Shown here in pieces: positions 47,176 through 56,977 of a stretch of 64,000 bases of DNA. Made by a program: the position numbers and the translations under genes. The notes under the pieces were generated by a model. That model ran no database searches and was not told the origin of the DNA. It worked only from the letters and a program-made list of their open reading frames with translations. The stretch comes from Tardiphaga alba (GTDB taxonomy: Bacteria > Pseudomonadota > Alphaproteobacteria > Rhizobiales > Xanthobacteraceae). The first letter of the stretch is position 1, and every line of letters starts with the position of its first letter. The stretch is from assembly GCF_018279705.1 (NCBI RefSeq), contig NZ_CP036498.1:3365001-3429000 (forward strand), in the 5' to 3' direction.

Positions 47176-48936
47176 ATGCGCAAACTGGGACTGTTGGCTT
47201 CCGCCATTTTCGCAACGGGATTGCTGAGCTCTTCGGCCTGGGCCGACAAGCGCGTCGCGCTGGTGATCGGCAACTCGGCCTATCAAAACGTGGTCAAGCT
47301 CGCGAACCCCGTGAACGATGCCAATGCGATGACCGAGACGCTGAAGGCCGCCAATTTCGACATCGTCGAAGGCCGGCGCGACCTCAAGGCCACCGAGATG
47401 CGCCGCGCCCTGCGCGACTTCACGGAAAAGGCGCGCAGCGCCGATGTGGCGGTGATCTATTTCGCCGGCCATGGCATCGAGATCGACGGCAGCAACTACC
47501 TGATCCCCACCGACGCGCAGCTCGAACGCGACACCGACGTCTATGACGAAGCGTTCTCGCTGGAGCGCATCCTCGCCACCGTCGAGCCCGCGAAAAAGCT
47601 TCGGCTGGTGATCCTCGATGCCTGCCGCGACAACCCGTTCCTGAAGACCATGAAGCGCACCACGGCGTCGCGCGCAATCCCGCGCGGCCTTGCCAAGGTC
47701 GAACCGGCCAGCCCGAACACGCTGATCGCCTATTCGGCGAAAGCCGGTTCCACCGCGCTGGACGGCGACAGCAAGAACAGCCCGTTCACGACGGCGCTGG
47801 TGCGCCATATCGCGACGCCCGGCCTCGACCTGCGCAAGGCCTTCGGCTTCGTCCGCGACGAGGTGATGAAGGACACCGGCAACCGCCAGGAGCCCTATGT
47901 CTACGGCTCGCTGGGCGGCGACGACGTGGCGCTGGTGCCGGTAGCCGTGCCTGCCGCGCAAAGCGTGCCGAACGAGATCCGCCGCGACTATGAGCTGGCC
48001 ATGCAGGTCGGCACCCGCGACGGCTGGAACGCCTTCCTCGCCCAGCATCCGGATGGCTTCTACGCCAATCTGGCCAAGGCGCAGCTCGCCAAGCTCGCCG
48101 CCGAAACGGCGCATGTCGTCGCCGCGGAAAAGGCGCGCGCGGCGACGGATGAAAAGACGCGGCTCGCCGCCGAGGGCGCGAAGAAAGCCGAACAGGCAAA
48201 AGCCGCCGCCGACGCCAAGGCTGCGGAGGATGCGAAACTCGCCGCCGAGAAGAAGAAGCTCGCCGAGCAGGAGCGCGTTGCCGCCGCTGAACGCGCGCGT
48301 GCTACTGCGGAAGCCAAATCCGATGCCGCCAAAGCTGATGCCACGAAAGCCGCGCCGGCCACCGGCGGCTCGCAGCTCGCGGCCCTCTCCCCCGCCGACC
48401 CGCCTAAGCCCGCGACGCCCTCCGACCTGCCACGCCAGGTGCAGGTGGAATTGCAGCGTGTCGGCTGCCTGCAGGGCGCGGTCGACGACAGCTGGACCAG
48501 CGCCTCCGGCAAATCGCTGGAGCGCTTCAACCGTTATGCATCGACCAAATTCGACAGCAAGGCCGCGAGCCTGGACGCGCTCGACGCCATCAAGGCGAAG
48601 TCGGCGCGCGTCTGCCCCCTCGCCTGCGCCCATGGCAGCCGCGCCGATGGCGACAAATGCGTGAAGATTGTCTGCCGCCGCGGCAGCGTGCTCAACGACG
48701 ACAACGAATGCGAGAAGCGCAGCCGCAGCGAGGCAAAGCGCAACGTGCCGCGCCGCGAGCGCCTTGAGGCCGAAGAGCTCGACCGCCCGCGGGCGCAGGC
48801 CCGCGCCTCACGCGCTGCGCGCCCCTCCGGCCAAGTCGTCTGTGATGCCAGCGGTTGTCGCCCTGTCCGCGCCGGCTGCCGTCTGGAGATGAAGGACATG
48901 CGGATTGGCCTGACGAATGTCGAGGTGTGTAACTAG
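47176..48936 (+). CDS. Exported caspase-family (metacaspase-like) protein
   Basis: A 586-residue protein. A Sec signal peptide (hydrophobic 4-19, cleavage AWA-D near 23) is followed by a caspase p20-like domain with the catalytic dyad H99 (VIYFAGHGIE) and C150 (VILDACRDNPF), and the RVALVIGNSAYQNV opening. Next come an Ala/Lys/Glu-rich helical stretch (about 300-390), a region with the single-Cys motif RVGCLQGAVDDSW, and a C-terminal Cys-rich basic tail ending GLTNVEVCN. Such exported caspases are common in alphaproteobacteria; targets are unknown. The last 52 bases are duplicated 708 bases downstream, beyond the FabA-like gene. Confidence 0.88.
   Translation: MRKLGLLASAIFATGLLSSSAWADKRVALVIGNSAYQNVVKLANPVNDANAMTETLKAANFDIVEGRRDLKATEMRRALRDFTEKARSADVAVIYFAGHGIEIDGSNYLIPTDAQLERDTDVYDEAFSLERILATVEPAKKLRLVILDACRDNPFLKTMKRTTASRAIPRGLAKVEPASPNTLIAYSAKAGSTALDGDSKNSPFTTALVRHIATPGLDLRKAFGFVRDEVMKDTGNRQEPYVYGSLGGDDVALVPVAVPAAQSVPNEIRRDYELAMQVGTRDGWNAFLAQHPDGFYANLAKAQLAKLAAETAHVVAAEKARAATDEKTRLAAEGAKKAEQAKAAADAKAAEDAKLAAEKKKLAEQERVAAAERARATAEAKSDAAKADATKAAPATGGSQLAALSPADPPKPATPSDLPRQVQVELQRVGCLQGAVDDSWTSASGKSLERFNRYASTKFDSKAASLDALDAIKAKSARVCPLACAHGSRADGDKCVKIVCRRGSVLNDDNECEKRSRSEAKRNVPRRERLEAEELDRPRAQARASRAARPSGQVVCDASGCRPVRAGCRLEMKDMRIGLTNVEVCN
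48883..48934 (+). repeat. Direct repeat, copy A (3' end of caspase gene)
   Basis: These 52 bases (CTGGAGATGAAGGACATGCG ... GGTGTGTAACT) encode the last residues of the caspase-like protein. Copy B at 49591-49642 is identical apart from one T/C change and encodes the same residues LEMKDMRIGLTNVEVCN. After the repeat the two copies diverge (TAG stop here, TGA stop there). The repeats bracket the FabA-like gene. Confidence 0.92.
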
Positions 48937-48956
48937 GTGGAAGCACCACGACGAAC

Positions 48957-49544
48957 TCAATCAATCGATGTCACGAGGCTCACTCTCATATCCTTGGCGG
49001 CACAGACACAAATGTCATCGGCAAACACGCAGCCATTCGCGACGCCGAGCGTGAGCTTGCCACGTCGGACCTGACGCATATCGACCACGTAGCGCACCAA
49101 ACGTGTATCAGGCGTGATGGATCCGGTGCACGTCACTTCTCCCACACCGATGGCCCTGCCTTTGCCAGGCGAGCCCGACCAACCAAGCCAGTAGCCGACC
49201 ATCTGCCACATCGCATCGAGCCCCAACGACGCCGGCATCAACGGGTCGCCCGGAGTGTGGCAAGCAAAGAACCAAAGATCTGTGCTGATATCCAGTTCGC
49301 CGATGACCTGCCCCTTTCCGAACTCACCGCCATCTGATGTGATCGCCGTGATGCGATCCATCATCAGCATCGGCGGCGCGGGTAGCTGTGCATTGCCCGG
49401 GCCGAAATATCCGCCGTCGCTTGATTTGAGCAGATCGTCCTTTGTGTAGGTCGATTGCGGCTTGTGAAACGCATGCGGATCGACCAATGCACACCCCTCG
49501 CGCGACCAGCGGGCGCTCGATCGCCATCGCTCTCTCGGTTGCAT
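48957..49544 (-). CDS. FabA-like 3-hydroxyacyl-ACP dehydratase paralogue
   Basis: A 195-residue hot-dog-fold protein closely like FabA (YTKDDLLKSSDGGYFGPGNA, QLPAPPMLMMDRI). Catalytic His96 (WFFACHTPGD) and Asp110 (LGLDAMWQ) are spaced as in FabA, so dehydratase activity is plausible. The MPASLG segment replaces the usual MPGCLG. There are 30 extra N-terminal residues from ATG 49544; a TTG at 49487, with GAGGGG six bases upstream, would start as in enteric FabA. No FabB/FabI partner is adjacent. The gene lies between two copies of a 52-base repeat, so it may have been inserted. Confidence 0.8.
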   Translation of the reverse strand: MQPRERWRSSARWSREGCALVDPHAFHKPQSTYTKDDLLKSSDGGYFGPGNAQLPAPPMLMMDRITAITSDGGEFGKGQVIGELDISTDLWFFACHTPGDPLMPASLGLDAMWQMVGYWLGWSGSPGKGRAIGVGEVTCTGSITPDTRLVRYVVDMRQVRRGKLTLGVANGCVFADDICVCAAKDMRVSLVTSID

Positions 49545-49590
49545 CTTACGATCTCACCCGCACAGGTCAACACGACCGCGACGCCCCCGG

Positions 49591-49642
49591 CTGGAGATGA
49601 AGGACATGCGGATCGGCCTGACGAATGTCGAGGTGTGTAACT
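49591..49642 (+). repeat. Direct repeat, copy B
   Basis: Second copy of the 52-base sequence at 48883. It reads in the plus direction as the caspase-gene end and closes with TGA, which may be the original end of that gene. The FabA-like gene occupies the space between copies. Confidence 0.92.
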
Positions 49643-49651
49643 GAGGCAGGC

Positions 49652-49740
49652 CGTAGCCCGCATGAGCGCAGGCGATATGCGTGGATGTCGCATCTGTGAA
49701 GGCACCGGCCCCGGATATCGCTACGCTCATCCGGGCTACG
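49652..49740. repeat. Extended palindromic repeat (GTAGCCCGG family), copy 3
   Basis: Begins CGTAGCCCGCATGAGCG and ends CGCTCATCCGGGCTACG, with the inner CCCCGGATATCGCTACGC arm. The ends pair imperfectly. It starts nine bases after direct repeat B and precedes the MFS gene end. Confidence 0.8.
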
Positions 49741-49749
49741 AACGTCACG

Positions 49750-50991
49750 CTACTCCAGCCGCTCCATCTCGCGGAGCGTCGGGAACAGTTTCATCCAGAT
49801 CAACGCGATCGCCACCGTGCCGAGGCCGCCGATCAGGGCGGCCGGCACCGTGCCGAGCAGCGCGGCGGTGACACCGCTTTCGAACTGGCCGAGCTGGTTC
49901 GATGTGTTGATGAAGAGATAGTTCACTGCACCGACCCGGCCGCGCATCTCGTCAGGGGTGGCAAGCTGCACCAGCGAGAAGCGGATCACGACGCTCACCG
50001 TGTCCGCGGCGCCGAGCACCGCGAGTGCTGCAACCGACAGCCATAGCCATTGCGACACCGCGAACACCGCCGTCGCCAGGCCGAAGATGATCACCGACTG
50101 GAACATGCGCATGCCGACACGGCGGTTGATCGACCAGCGCGTCAGCACGATGGTGGTGAGCAATGCGCCGACCGCAGGCGCTGCCCGCATCACGCCGAGG
50201 CCCCAGGGGCCGGTCTGCAGGATGTCGCGCGCATAGATCGGCAGCAGCGCCGTGGCGCCGCCGAGCAGCACTGCGAACAGATCCAGCGAGATGGTGCCGA
50301 GGATGTTCGGATTGCTGCGCACGAAGCCGACGCCGGCGAACAGCGTGCGCAGCGATGGCGGATCCTTCACCGCCACCTCGCGTGCGAGCCGGATGGCGCT
50401 GTTGAGCAGCGCGCCGATGATCCAGAACGCGGCCATCATCACATAGGGCGTCGACGGCGCCAGCGCATAGGCGAAGCCGCCGAGCGCGGGGCCGCAGATC
50501 ATCGCCACCTGGAACACGCCGGTGGAGAGCGCCGTCGCCTTTTGCAGATGACCTTCCGGCACCACGCCGGGCAGCAGCGCCGAGCCGGCCGGCGCCTCGA
50601 AGGCCGTGGCGGCGCCGATCACCACCAGCGCGATGAAGATCTGCGGCACCGTGATCCAGCCGGCATAGGTGCCCCAGGCGAGCAGGATCGCCGTCACGCC
50701 CTGCAGCAACTGGCAGATCTGCACGACGCGACGGCGGTCGTAACGGTCGGCGATATGGCCGGCAAAGAAGACGAGCGCCAGCATCGGCGCGAATTGCGCG
50801 AGGCCGACCATGCCGAGCTGGAAGGCGCTGCCGGTCAGGTCGTAGATCTGCCAGCCAACAGCGACGGCCGCGATCTGCGAGGCAAAGCGCGAGAAGCTGC
50901 GCGACACCATGTAATACAGATAGGGCGGATGGCGCAGCAGCAGGCGTGCGCCATCACTTGTAACCTCGGCAGATTGATCTGCGAGTGTCAT
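49750..50991 (-). CDS. MFS transporter (MFS_3/EntS-like)
   Basis: A 413-residue 12-TM major facilitator. The N-terminal half has YMVSRSFSRFASQIAAVAVGW and the MFS loop motif GHIADRYDRRRVV. A long central loop contains SLRTLFAGVGFVRSNPNILG, which is typical of the MFS_3 (transmembrane secretion effector) family that includes the enterobactin exporter EntS. The substrate is unknown. Its ATG overlaps the stop of the upstream dehydrogenase by four bases. Confidence 0.85.
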   Translation of the reverse strand: MTLADQSAEVTSDGARLLLRHPPYLYYMVSRSFSRFASQIAAVAVGWQIYDLTGSAFQLGMVGLAQFAPMLALVFFAGHIADRYDRRRVVQICQLLQGVTAILLAWGTYAGWITVPQIFIALVVIGAATAFEAPAGSALLPGVVPEGHLQKATALSTGVFQVAMICGPALGGFAYALAPSTPYVMMAAFWIIGALLNSAIRLAREVAVKDPPSLRTLFAGVGFVRSNPNILGTISLDLFAVLLGGATALLPIYARDILQTGPWGLGVMRAAPAVGALLTTIVLTRWSINRRVGMRMFQSVIIFGLATAVFAVSQWLWLSVAALAVLGAADTVSVVIRFSLVQLATPDEMRGRVGAVNYLFINTSNQLGQFESGVTAALLGTVPAALIGGLGTVAIALIWMKLFPTLREMERLE

Positions 50992-52127
50992 CCCTGCAGA
51001 TTCGGATTGATCAGGTACTTCTCGCCGGTGGCGCGCTTGGCATAGGCACGCAGATTGTCGAGATCGAGCACGTCCTGAAGCGAGATGGTCTTGGTGTAGT
51101 GGCTGGCGAACGTGGTCTTGAGTTCGGCGACCACGCGCGCGCGCAACTTGGCGGCATCGTCCTTGCCGATCTTCTGCAGGAACGGAAACAGCAGCCAGCC
51201 GCCCATGCCCCAGGCCATGCCCGGTGGCGACAGTTCGATCGGACGCGGCTCGAGGCGGCCATAGACATAGACCTGCTTGTGCGTCGTCGAGCCGTAGCGG
51301 CTATAGACCTTCATGGCCTTCACGGCAGCGGCTTCCATCGCATGGAGGATCTGCCCCTGCAGCTTGCCGCCGCCGGTCGCATCGAAAGCGATGGTCGCGC
51401 CGGTGGTTTCGAGTGCTGCGACGAGATCGTCGAAGAATGTGGCTGCCGTTGTGTTCACGACATATTTGGCACCGATGTCGCGCAGGATTTTCTCTTGGGT
51501 TTCGCTGCGCACGATGTTGACGAGATCGATGCCGTCCTTCTGGCAGATCTTGTTGAGCATCTGGCCGAGATTGGAGGCCGCGGCGGTATGGACGAGCGCG
51601 GTGTGCCCTTCCCGCTTCATCGTCTCGGTCATGCCGAGCGAGGTCAGCGGATTGACGAAGCAGGATGCGCCCTCAAGCGCCGTGGTGCCTGCGGGCAGCG
51701 GCAGCACTTCCTTCGCCTTGATGACGCGGTATTGCGCATACATGGCGCCGCCGATCATCGCGACGGTGTTGCCGAGCAGCGCCTGCGCGGCCTCGGACGC
51801 GCCGGCCTTCACCACCGTGCCGGCGCCTTCATTGCCGACGGCCATGGACTCGTCGAGACGGCCGCCCATGGCCTTCAGATTGGCCTGCGCCACCGTTGCC
51901 GTGACGACAGCGGATGTGCCGGAGCCGGTGACCTTGGCAGTGGTCGGATCGGCCGCGCCGAGCAGCAGGCCGAGGTCGGACGGATTGATCGGCGCTGCCT
52001 CGATGCGCACCACGATCTCATCGGCGCCGGGTGCCGGGATAGCGACCTGCTGCAGCGAGATTTCGAGTTCGCCGCTGCTCTTGATGAAGGATCGCAGTTC
52101 GAGGCCGGTGGTGATGTCCGCAGTCAT
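50988..52127 (-). CDS. Zinc-type alcohol dehydrogenase-like oxidoreductase
   Basis: A 379-residue medium-chain dehydrogenase/reductase. The N-terminal GroES-like part has APINPSDLGLLLGAADP and GNEGAGTVVKAG; the Rossmann part has VHTAAASNLGQMLNKICQKD and IVRSETQEKILRDIGAKYVV. The canonical Cys/His zinc ligands are not evident, so it belongs to the quinone-reductase-like branch and probably uses NADPH without catalytic zinc. The substrate is unknown. Overlaps the MFS gene and follows the ICMT gene by 33 bases, suggesting a three-gene unit. Confidence 0.8.
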   Translation of the reverse strand: MTADITTGLELRSFIKSSGELEISLQQVAIPAPGADEIVVRIEAAPINPSDLGLLLGAADPTTAKVTGSGTSAVVTATVAQANLKAMGGRLDESMAVGNEGAGTVVKAGASEAAQALLGNTVAMIGGAMYAQYRVIKAKEVLPLPAGTTALEGASCFVNPLTSLGMTETMKREGHTALVHTAAASNLGQMLNKICQKDGIDLVNIVRSETQEKILRDIGAKYVVNTTAATFFDDLVAALETTGATIAFDATGGGKLQGQILHAMEAAAVKAMKVYSRYGSTTHKQVYVYGRLEPRPIELSPPGMAWGMGGWLLFPFLQKIGKDDAAKLRARVVAELKTTFASHYTKTISLQDVLDLDNLRAYAKRATGEKYLINPNLQG

Positions 52128-52160
52128 GTCGCTCTCCCAAATGCTGCGGTCTCTGCCGCG

Positions 52161-52748
52161 TCAATAAATGCCCGGAATGATGCGCTTGGTCTCGCGCATA
52201 TAGGCCCGGTAGTCGTCACCGAATGCCTCGATCAGCATCCGCTCCTCGTGGTCGATGCGGGTGAAGAACAGGATCGCGATGGCGACAAGTCCGCTCAGGG
52301 CGGCCATGACGTTCGGCAGCAGCAGAGCCTGCGCCAGCGCCCACAGCCAGAACGACGAATACATCGGATGCCGGATCAGGCGATAGACACCGCCGCGCAC
52401 GATCTGGTGACTGTCGCGGATTTCGAGGCTGGCCGACCATTGCCGGCCGAGATCCTTGTGCGAGCGGCGAAACAGCCACAGCGACAGCGCATAGACCAGC
52501 GCGCCCGCCACGACGGAGACGTAGCTGAGCTGGTAGTTCAGCGCCGCGGGCCAGCCCGAGGCGAGCCAGATCGCCGGCACCACGACCAGGCCGATGGTGG
52601 CGATGGCCAGCAGGATGCGCTCACGGCTCCAGCCCACGGCCTTCACCGTGGCGGTCTTGCGGGCCTTGCGCGCATAGGGGTAGCGGATGATGAACCAGGC
52701 GACGAGCCCGATCGCCCAGACATAGATTCCAAGAAGTGACGCGGTCAT
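52161..52748 (-). CDS. Isoprenylcysteine carboxyl methyltransferase family protein
   Basis: A 195-residue integral membrane protein with four to five TM helices. The C-terminal motifs of the ICMT/PEMT superfamily are clear: GGVYRLIRHPMYSSFWLWA, then a late HEERMLIEAFGDDYRAYMRE that binds SAM. Bacterial members methylate unknown small molecules or lipids; true prenyl-Cys methylation is unlikely in bacteria. It is upstream of the dehydrogenase and the MFS exporter, which might act on one product. Confidence 0.82.
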   Translation of the reverse strand: MTASLLGIYVWAIGLVAWFIIRYPYARKARKTATVKAVGWSRERILLAIATIGLVVVPAIWLASGWPAALNYQLSYVSVVAGALVYALSLWLFRRSHKDLGRQWSASLEIRDSHQIVRGGVYRLIRHPMYSSFWLWALAQALLLPNVMAALSGLVAIAILFFTRIDHEERMLIEAFGDDYRAYMRETKRIIPGIY

Positions 52749-52766
52749 GGTCGTCCGTTCAGGCCA

Positions 52767-54041
52767 TCATGCGGCATTCACGGATGCCCCGGCCTGCAGT
52801 TGAGAGGAATTGCCGGGTGCCAGCAATGCGCCATCCGCACCGAAGCGCGTGACGCCGCCGCCGACCGCCGTGATCTCATCGAAAGGCAGAGGGCCGCACA
52901 GCACCATGCAGTAGTCATAGGGCGCGCGCTGCTGATTGCCCATCACCATCTGATAGTGGATGCGCATGAAATTGAAACGGTAGCGCTTGAACTGCTCGCG
53001 CCCCATCATGTCGTGCATCTGGACGCGGCGGATATTGGGGCGCCCTTCGCGATCGTGACGGCCGATGCGCGTCAGCGTCACCGGATCGAACCGGTAGAAG
53101 CTGATGACATCGTCACGGGCGTGATACTCGGCCCAGCGCACGGCCGGCGTATCGGCGACAAGTTTCGATGCCTCGCGCACGCTGGTGCCAGACGGATGCA
53201 GTGCGAATTTCGGAATCGTGGCGCTCACGGTGAGGATGCAGATGGTCGGACCGTGTTTGGTGAGATCGGGATCGAGTTTGAGCGCCCGCGCGACCGTTTC
53301 CATCACCAATGCGGCGCCGAGGCAGTGACCGACAATGACGATTTCATCGATATCGGCCTTCTGCGCGCGCGCCACCAGCACCCTTGCAAATTCATCGACG
53401 CGCGCCTTCATCTTCGGGCGTTGGCCGTAGACGTATTCGCGCGAGAAGATCCAGTCGTCGAACACATGATTGATCGGCTTGCGCCAGCCGTAATACTGCA
53501 GCAGTGCCGTGAACACCGTGGCGGCTGCGACAAGGGCGGCAATCCACGCGGCCGCACCGGTCATGCCCAACAGCCAGGTCAGCCCGATGCCGACCACGGC
53601 GCCCGCGGCTGCAAAGGCTGCGATCCACAGATACGAGAACAAGAAGAAGCCGGCATATTTCCAGCTCGAATAAAAGAAGCGGAACAGGGTTCCCGTCACC
53701 AGCCAGTTGCCCAAAGTGACGAAAGCCGCACCGAGCCGCGAGACCATGCCCCGCGAATGATCCTCATTGATGAGATCATCCCAGCGCAGCATCTCGTAGG
53801 TGATGTCGGTATGCCAGTTCGGGCCCGACGCCTGGGCCGGCCATGCGGCGCTGACCTCACGCACATCAGGCGTGCCCGTTGCGCTCGCGGTCACGCCCCA
53901 CGTGTTCTGGAACGTACCCAGCGACTTGCGGAACCGCGCGAGCTGCGTGTCCGGCGAGATCGGGTCGTAGCCACCAATATGGAAGACGTGTCGCCGCGCG
54001 ATCATCGCCCGTTCGCTCCCGATTGCATCCCGCATGGTCAT
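52767..54041 (-). CDS. Membrane-anchored alpha/beta-hydrolase-like protein with Cys in the elbow
   Basis: A 424-residue protein. The N-terminal part (about 15-95: ARRHVFHIGGYDPISPDTQL) resembles lipase-like alpha/beta hydrolases, the middle (about 125-180) has two TM helices, and the C-terminal part has the nucleophile-elbow IVIVGHCLGAAL (C240), where serine hydrolases have GHSxG. A conserved-looking RIHYQMVMG follows. Cys could be the nucleophile, as in dienelactone hydrolase, or mark a non-catalytic member. The start could also be ATG 54005 (GGGAGCG upstream), giving 412 residues. Diverges from another hydrolase-like gene. Confidence 0.65.
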   Translation of the reverse strand: MTMRDAIGSERAMIARRHVFHIGGYDPISPDTQLARFRKSLGTFQNTWGVTASATGTPDVREVSAAWPAQASGPNWHTDITYEMLRWDDLINEDHSRGMVSRLGAAFVTLGNWLVTGTLFRFFYSSWKYAGFFLFSYLWIAAFAAAGAVVGIGLTWLLGMTGAAAWIAALVAAATVFTALLQYYGWRKPINHVFDDWIFSREYVYGQRPKMKARVDEFARVLVARAQKADIDEIVIVGHCLGAALVMETVARALKLDPDLTKHGPTICILTVSATIPKFALHPSGTSVREASKLVADTPAVRWAEYHARDDVISFYRFDPVTLTRIGRHDREGRPNIRRVQMHDMMGREQFKRYRFNFMRIHYQMVMGNQQRAPYDYCMVLCGPLPFDEITAVGGGVTRFGADGALLAPGNSSQLQAGASVNAA

Positions 54042-54250
54042 GGCCGGTGCATAGCAAATTCGCCCGGCACCACAAACCTGTTACGGCATCAAAACAGAAA
54101 GACCCGGCTGCATTTTGTCGCCCGCGGGTCACACAAAGCCGGTTTCGCAACCGCCCCTATCACAAAACCTGGAATCGCGGCAGGACGGTGATTGACGCGA
54201 CAAGGTTATGTCTGAACATGTCGCGGGTTTCTCCTTGGAAAGAAAGCAAG

Positions 54251-54928
54251 ATGTCGATCGTTGTTCAGGGCTCGCAGCGGCCGTCGCGGATATCTCCGGC
54301 GGCCGTTCTGCTGATTCTATGTTCCCTCGTGCTGGGCAGTTTCGCCGGTTCCAGCGCCGCGGAAGCCGCCGGCCGTCGCCCCGGCAAGGTCTATCTCTAT
54401 CGCGGCCTGATGAATGTGTTCTCGCTCGGCATGGACCAGCTCGGCTCCAAGCTCCAGGCCGTCGGCGTTGCCACTTCCGTCAGCAACCACACTTTGTGGA
54501 GCAGCGAAGCCAATGACATGATCGCCGCCTATCAGGCCGGTAACCGCGAACCGATCATCCTGATGGGCCACTCGGCCGGTGCCGACGCGACCATCTCGGT
54601 CGCGCGCAAGCTGGCGCAGTACAACATTCCGGTGGCGCTGATCGTCAATTTCGACCCGGTGGCTCCGGAAGCCGTTCCGAGCAACGTCAAGCAGGTCGTG
54701 AACCATTATGTGGCCACCGGATGGGGACAGGCTGTTGCGGCTGACAAGCGCTTCAAGGGCAAACTTGCCAATGTGAACGAAAGCCGCACAACCAACCACT
54801 TCTCCATCGACAAGGACGAAGCCCTGCAGCGTCAGACCGTCGCCCGCGTGCTCGCCGTCACCGGCGGCAATATCCGCCGCAAGCCGGCCGCGCCGAAAAA
54901 CGCGCAGATCTCGGCAGCGCCGCAGTAA
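54251..54928 (+). CDS. Exported alpha/beta-hydrolase-fold protein
   Basis: A 225-residue protein with a signal peptide (hydrophobic residues about 16-31; likely cleavage near AEAAG). The hydrolase core starts RPGKVYLYRGLMNVFSLGMD and has the nucleophile elbow IILMGHSAGADATIS (S108). The putative Asp/His region is near VNFDPVAPEA and NHFSIDKDEA. It might be a periplasmic lipase/thioesterase; the substrate is unknown. ATG 54251 is preferred over the long upstream frame because the signal peptide begins here. A strong terminator follows. Confidence 0.72.
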   Translation: MSIVVQGSQRPSRISPAAVLLILCSLVLGSFAGSSAAEAAGRRPGKVYLYRGLMNVFSLGMDQLGSKLQAVGVATSVSNHTLWSSEANDMIAAYQAGNREPIILMGHSAGADATISVARKLAQYNIPVALIVNFDPVAPEAVPSNVKQVVNHYVATGWGQAVAADKRFKGKLANVNESRTTNHFSIDKDEALQRQTVARVLAVTGGNIRRKPAAPKNAQISAAPQ

Positions 54929-54953
54929 GCGCGATACATCGATCAGAACGACC

Positions 54954-54984
54954 AAACGGCCGGGGCATCGCCTCGGCCGTTTGT
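54954..54984 (+). terminator. Intrinsic terminator of the exported hydrolase gene
   Basis: AAACGGCCG (54954-54962) pairs with CGGCCGTTT (54974-54982), and GGGC/GCCT extends the stem inward with one G-U pair to 13 bp around an ATC loop. TTTGTGTTT follows, giving an intrinsic terminator on the plus strand. Confidence 0.85.
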
Positions 54985-55011
54985 GTTTCCGCTCGGACTT
55001 GAGCAGCGTAC

Positions 55012-55051
55012 CTAAACGAAAATCGCCGCCCGCGTTTCTGCGGGCGGCGAT
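55012..55051 (-). terminator. Intrinsic terminator of eno
   Basis: ATCGCCGCCCGC (55022-55033) and GCGGGCGGCGAT (55040-55051) form a perfect 12-bp stem with a GTTTCT loop, 27 bases after the eno stop. On the minus strand it is followed by a T-rich TTTTCGTTTAG. Confidence 0.9.
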
Positions 55052-55077
55052 GATCGGTTCGACTGAATGCGGGTGGC

Positions 55078-56973
<1,896 letters not shown>

Positions 56974-56977
<4 letters not shown>

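Noticed and set aside
46879..48633. Long minus-strand extension of the FMN reductase frame
   Set aside because: The upstream part is antisense to the caspase-like gene; the reductase starts at 46878 with its own ribosome binding site.
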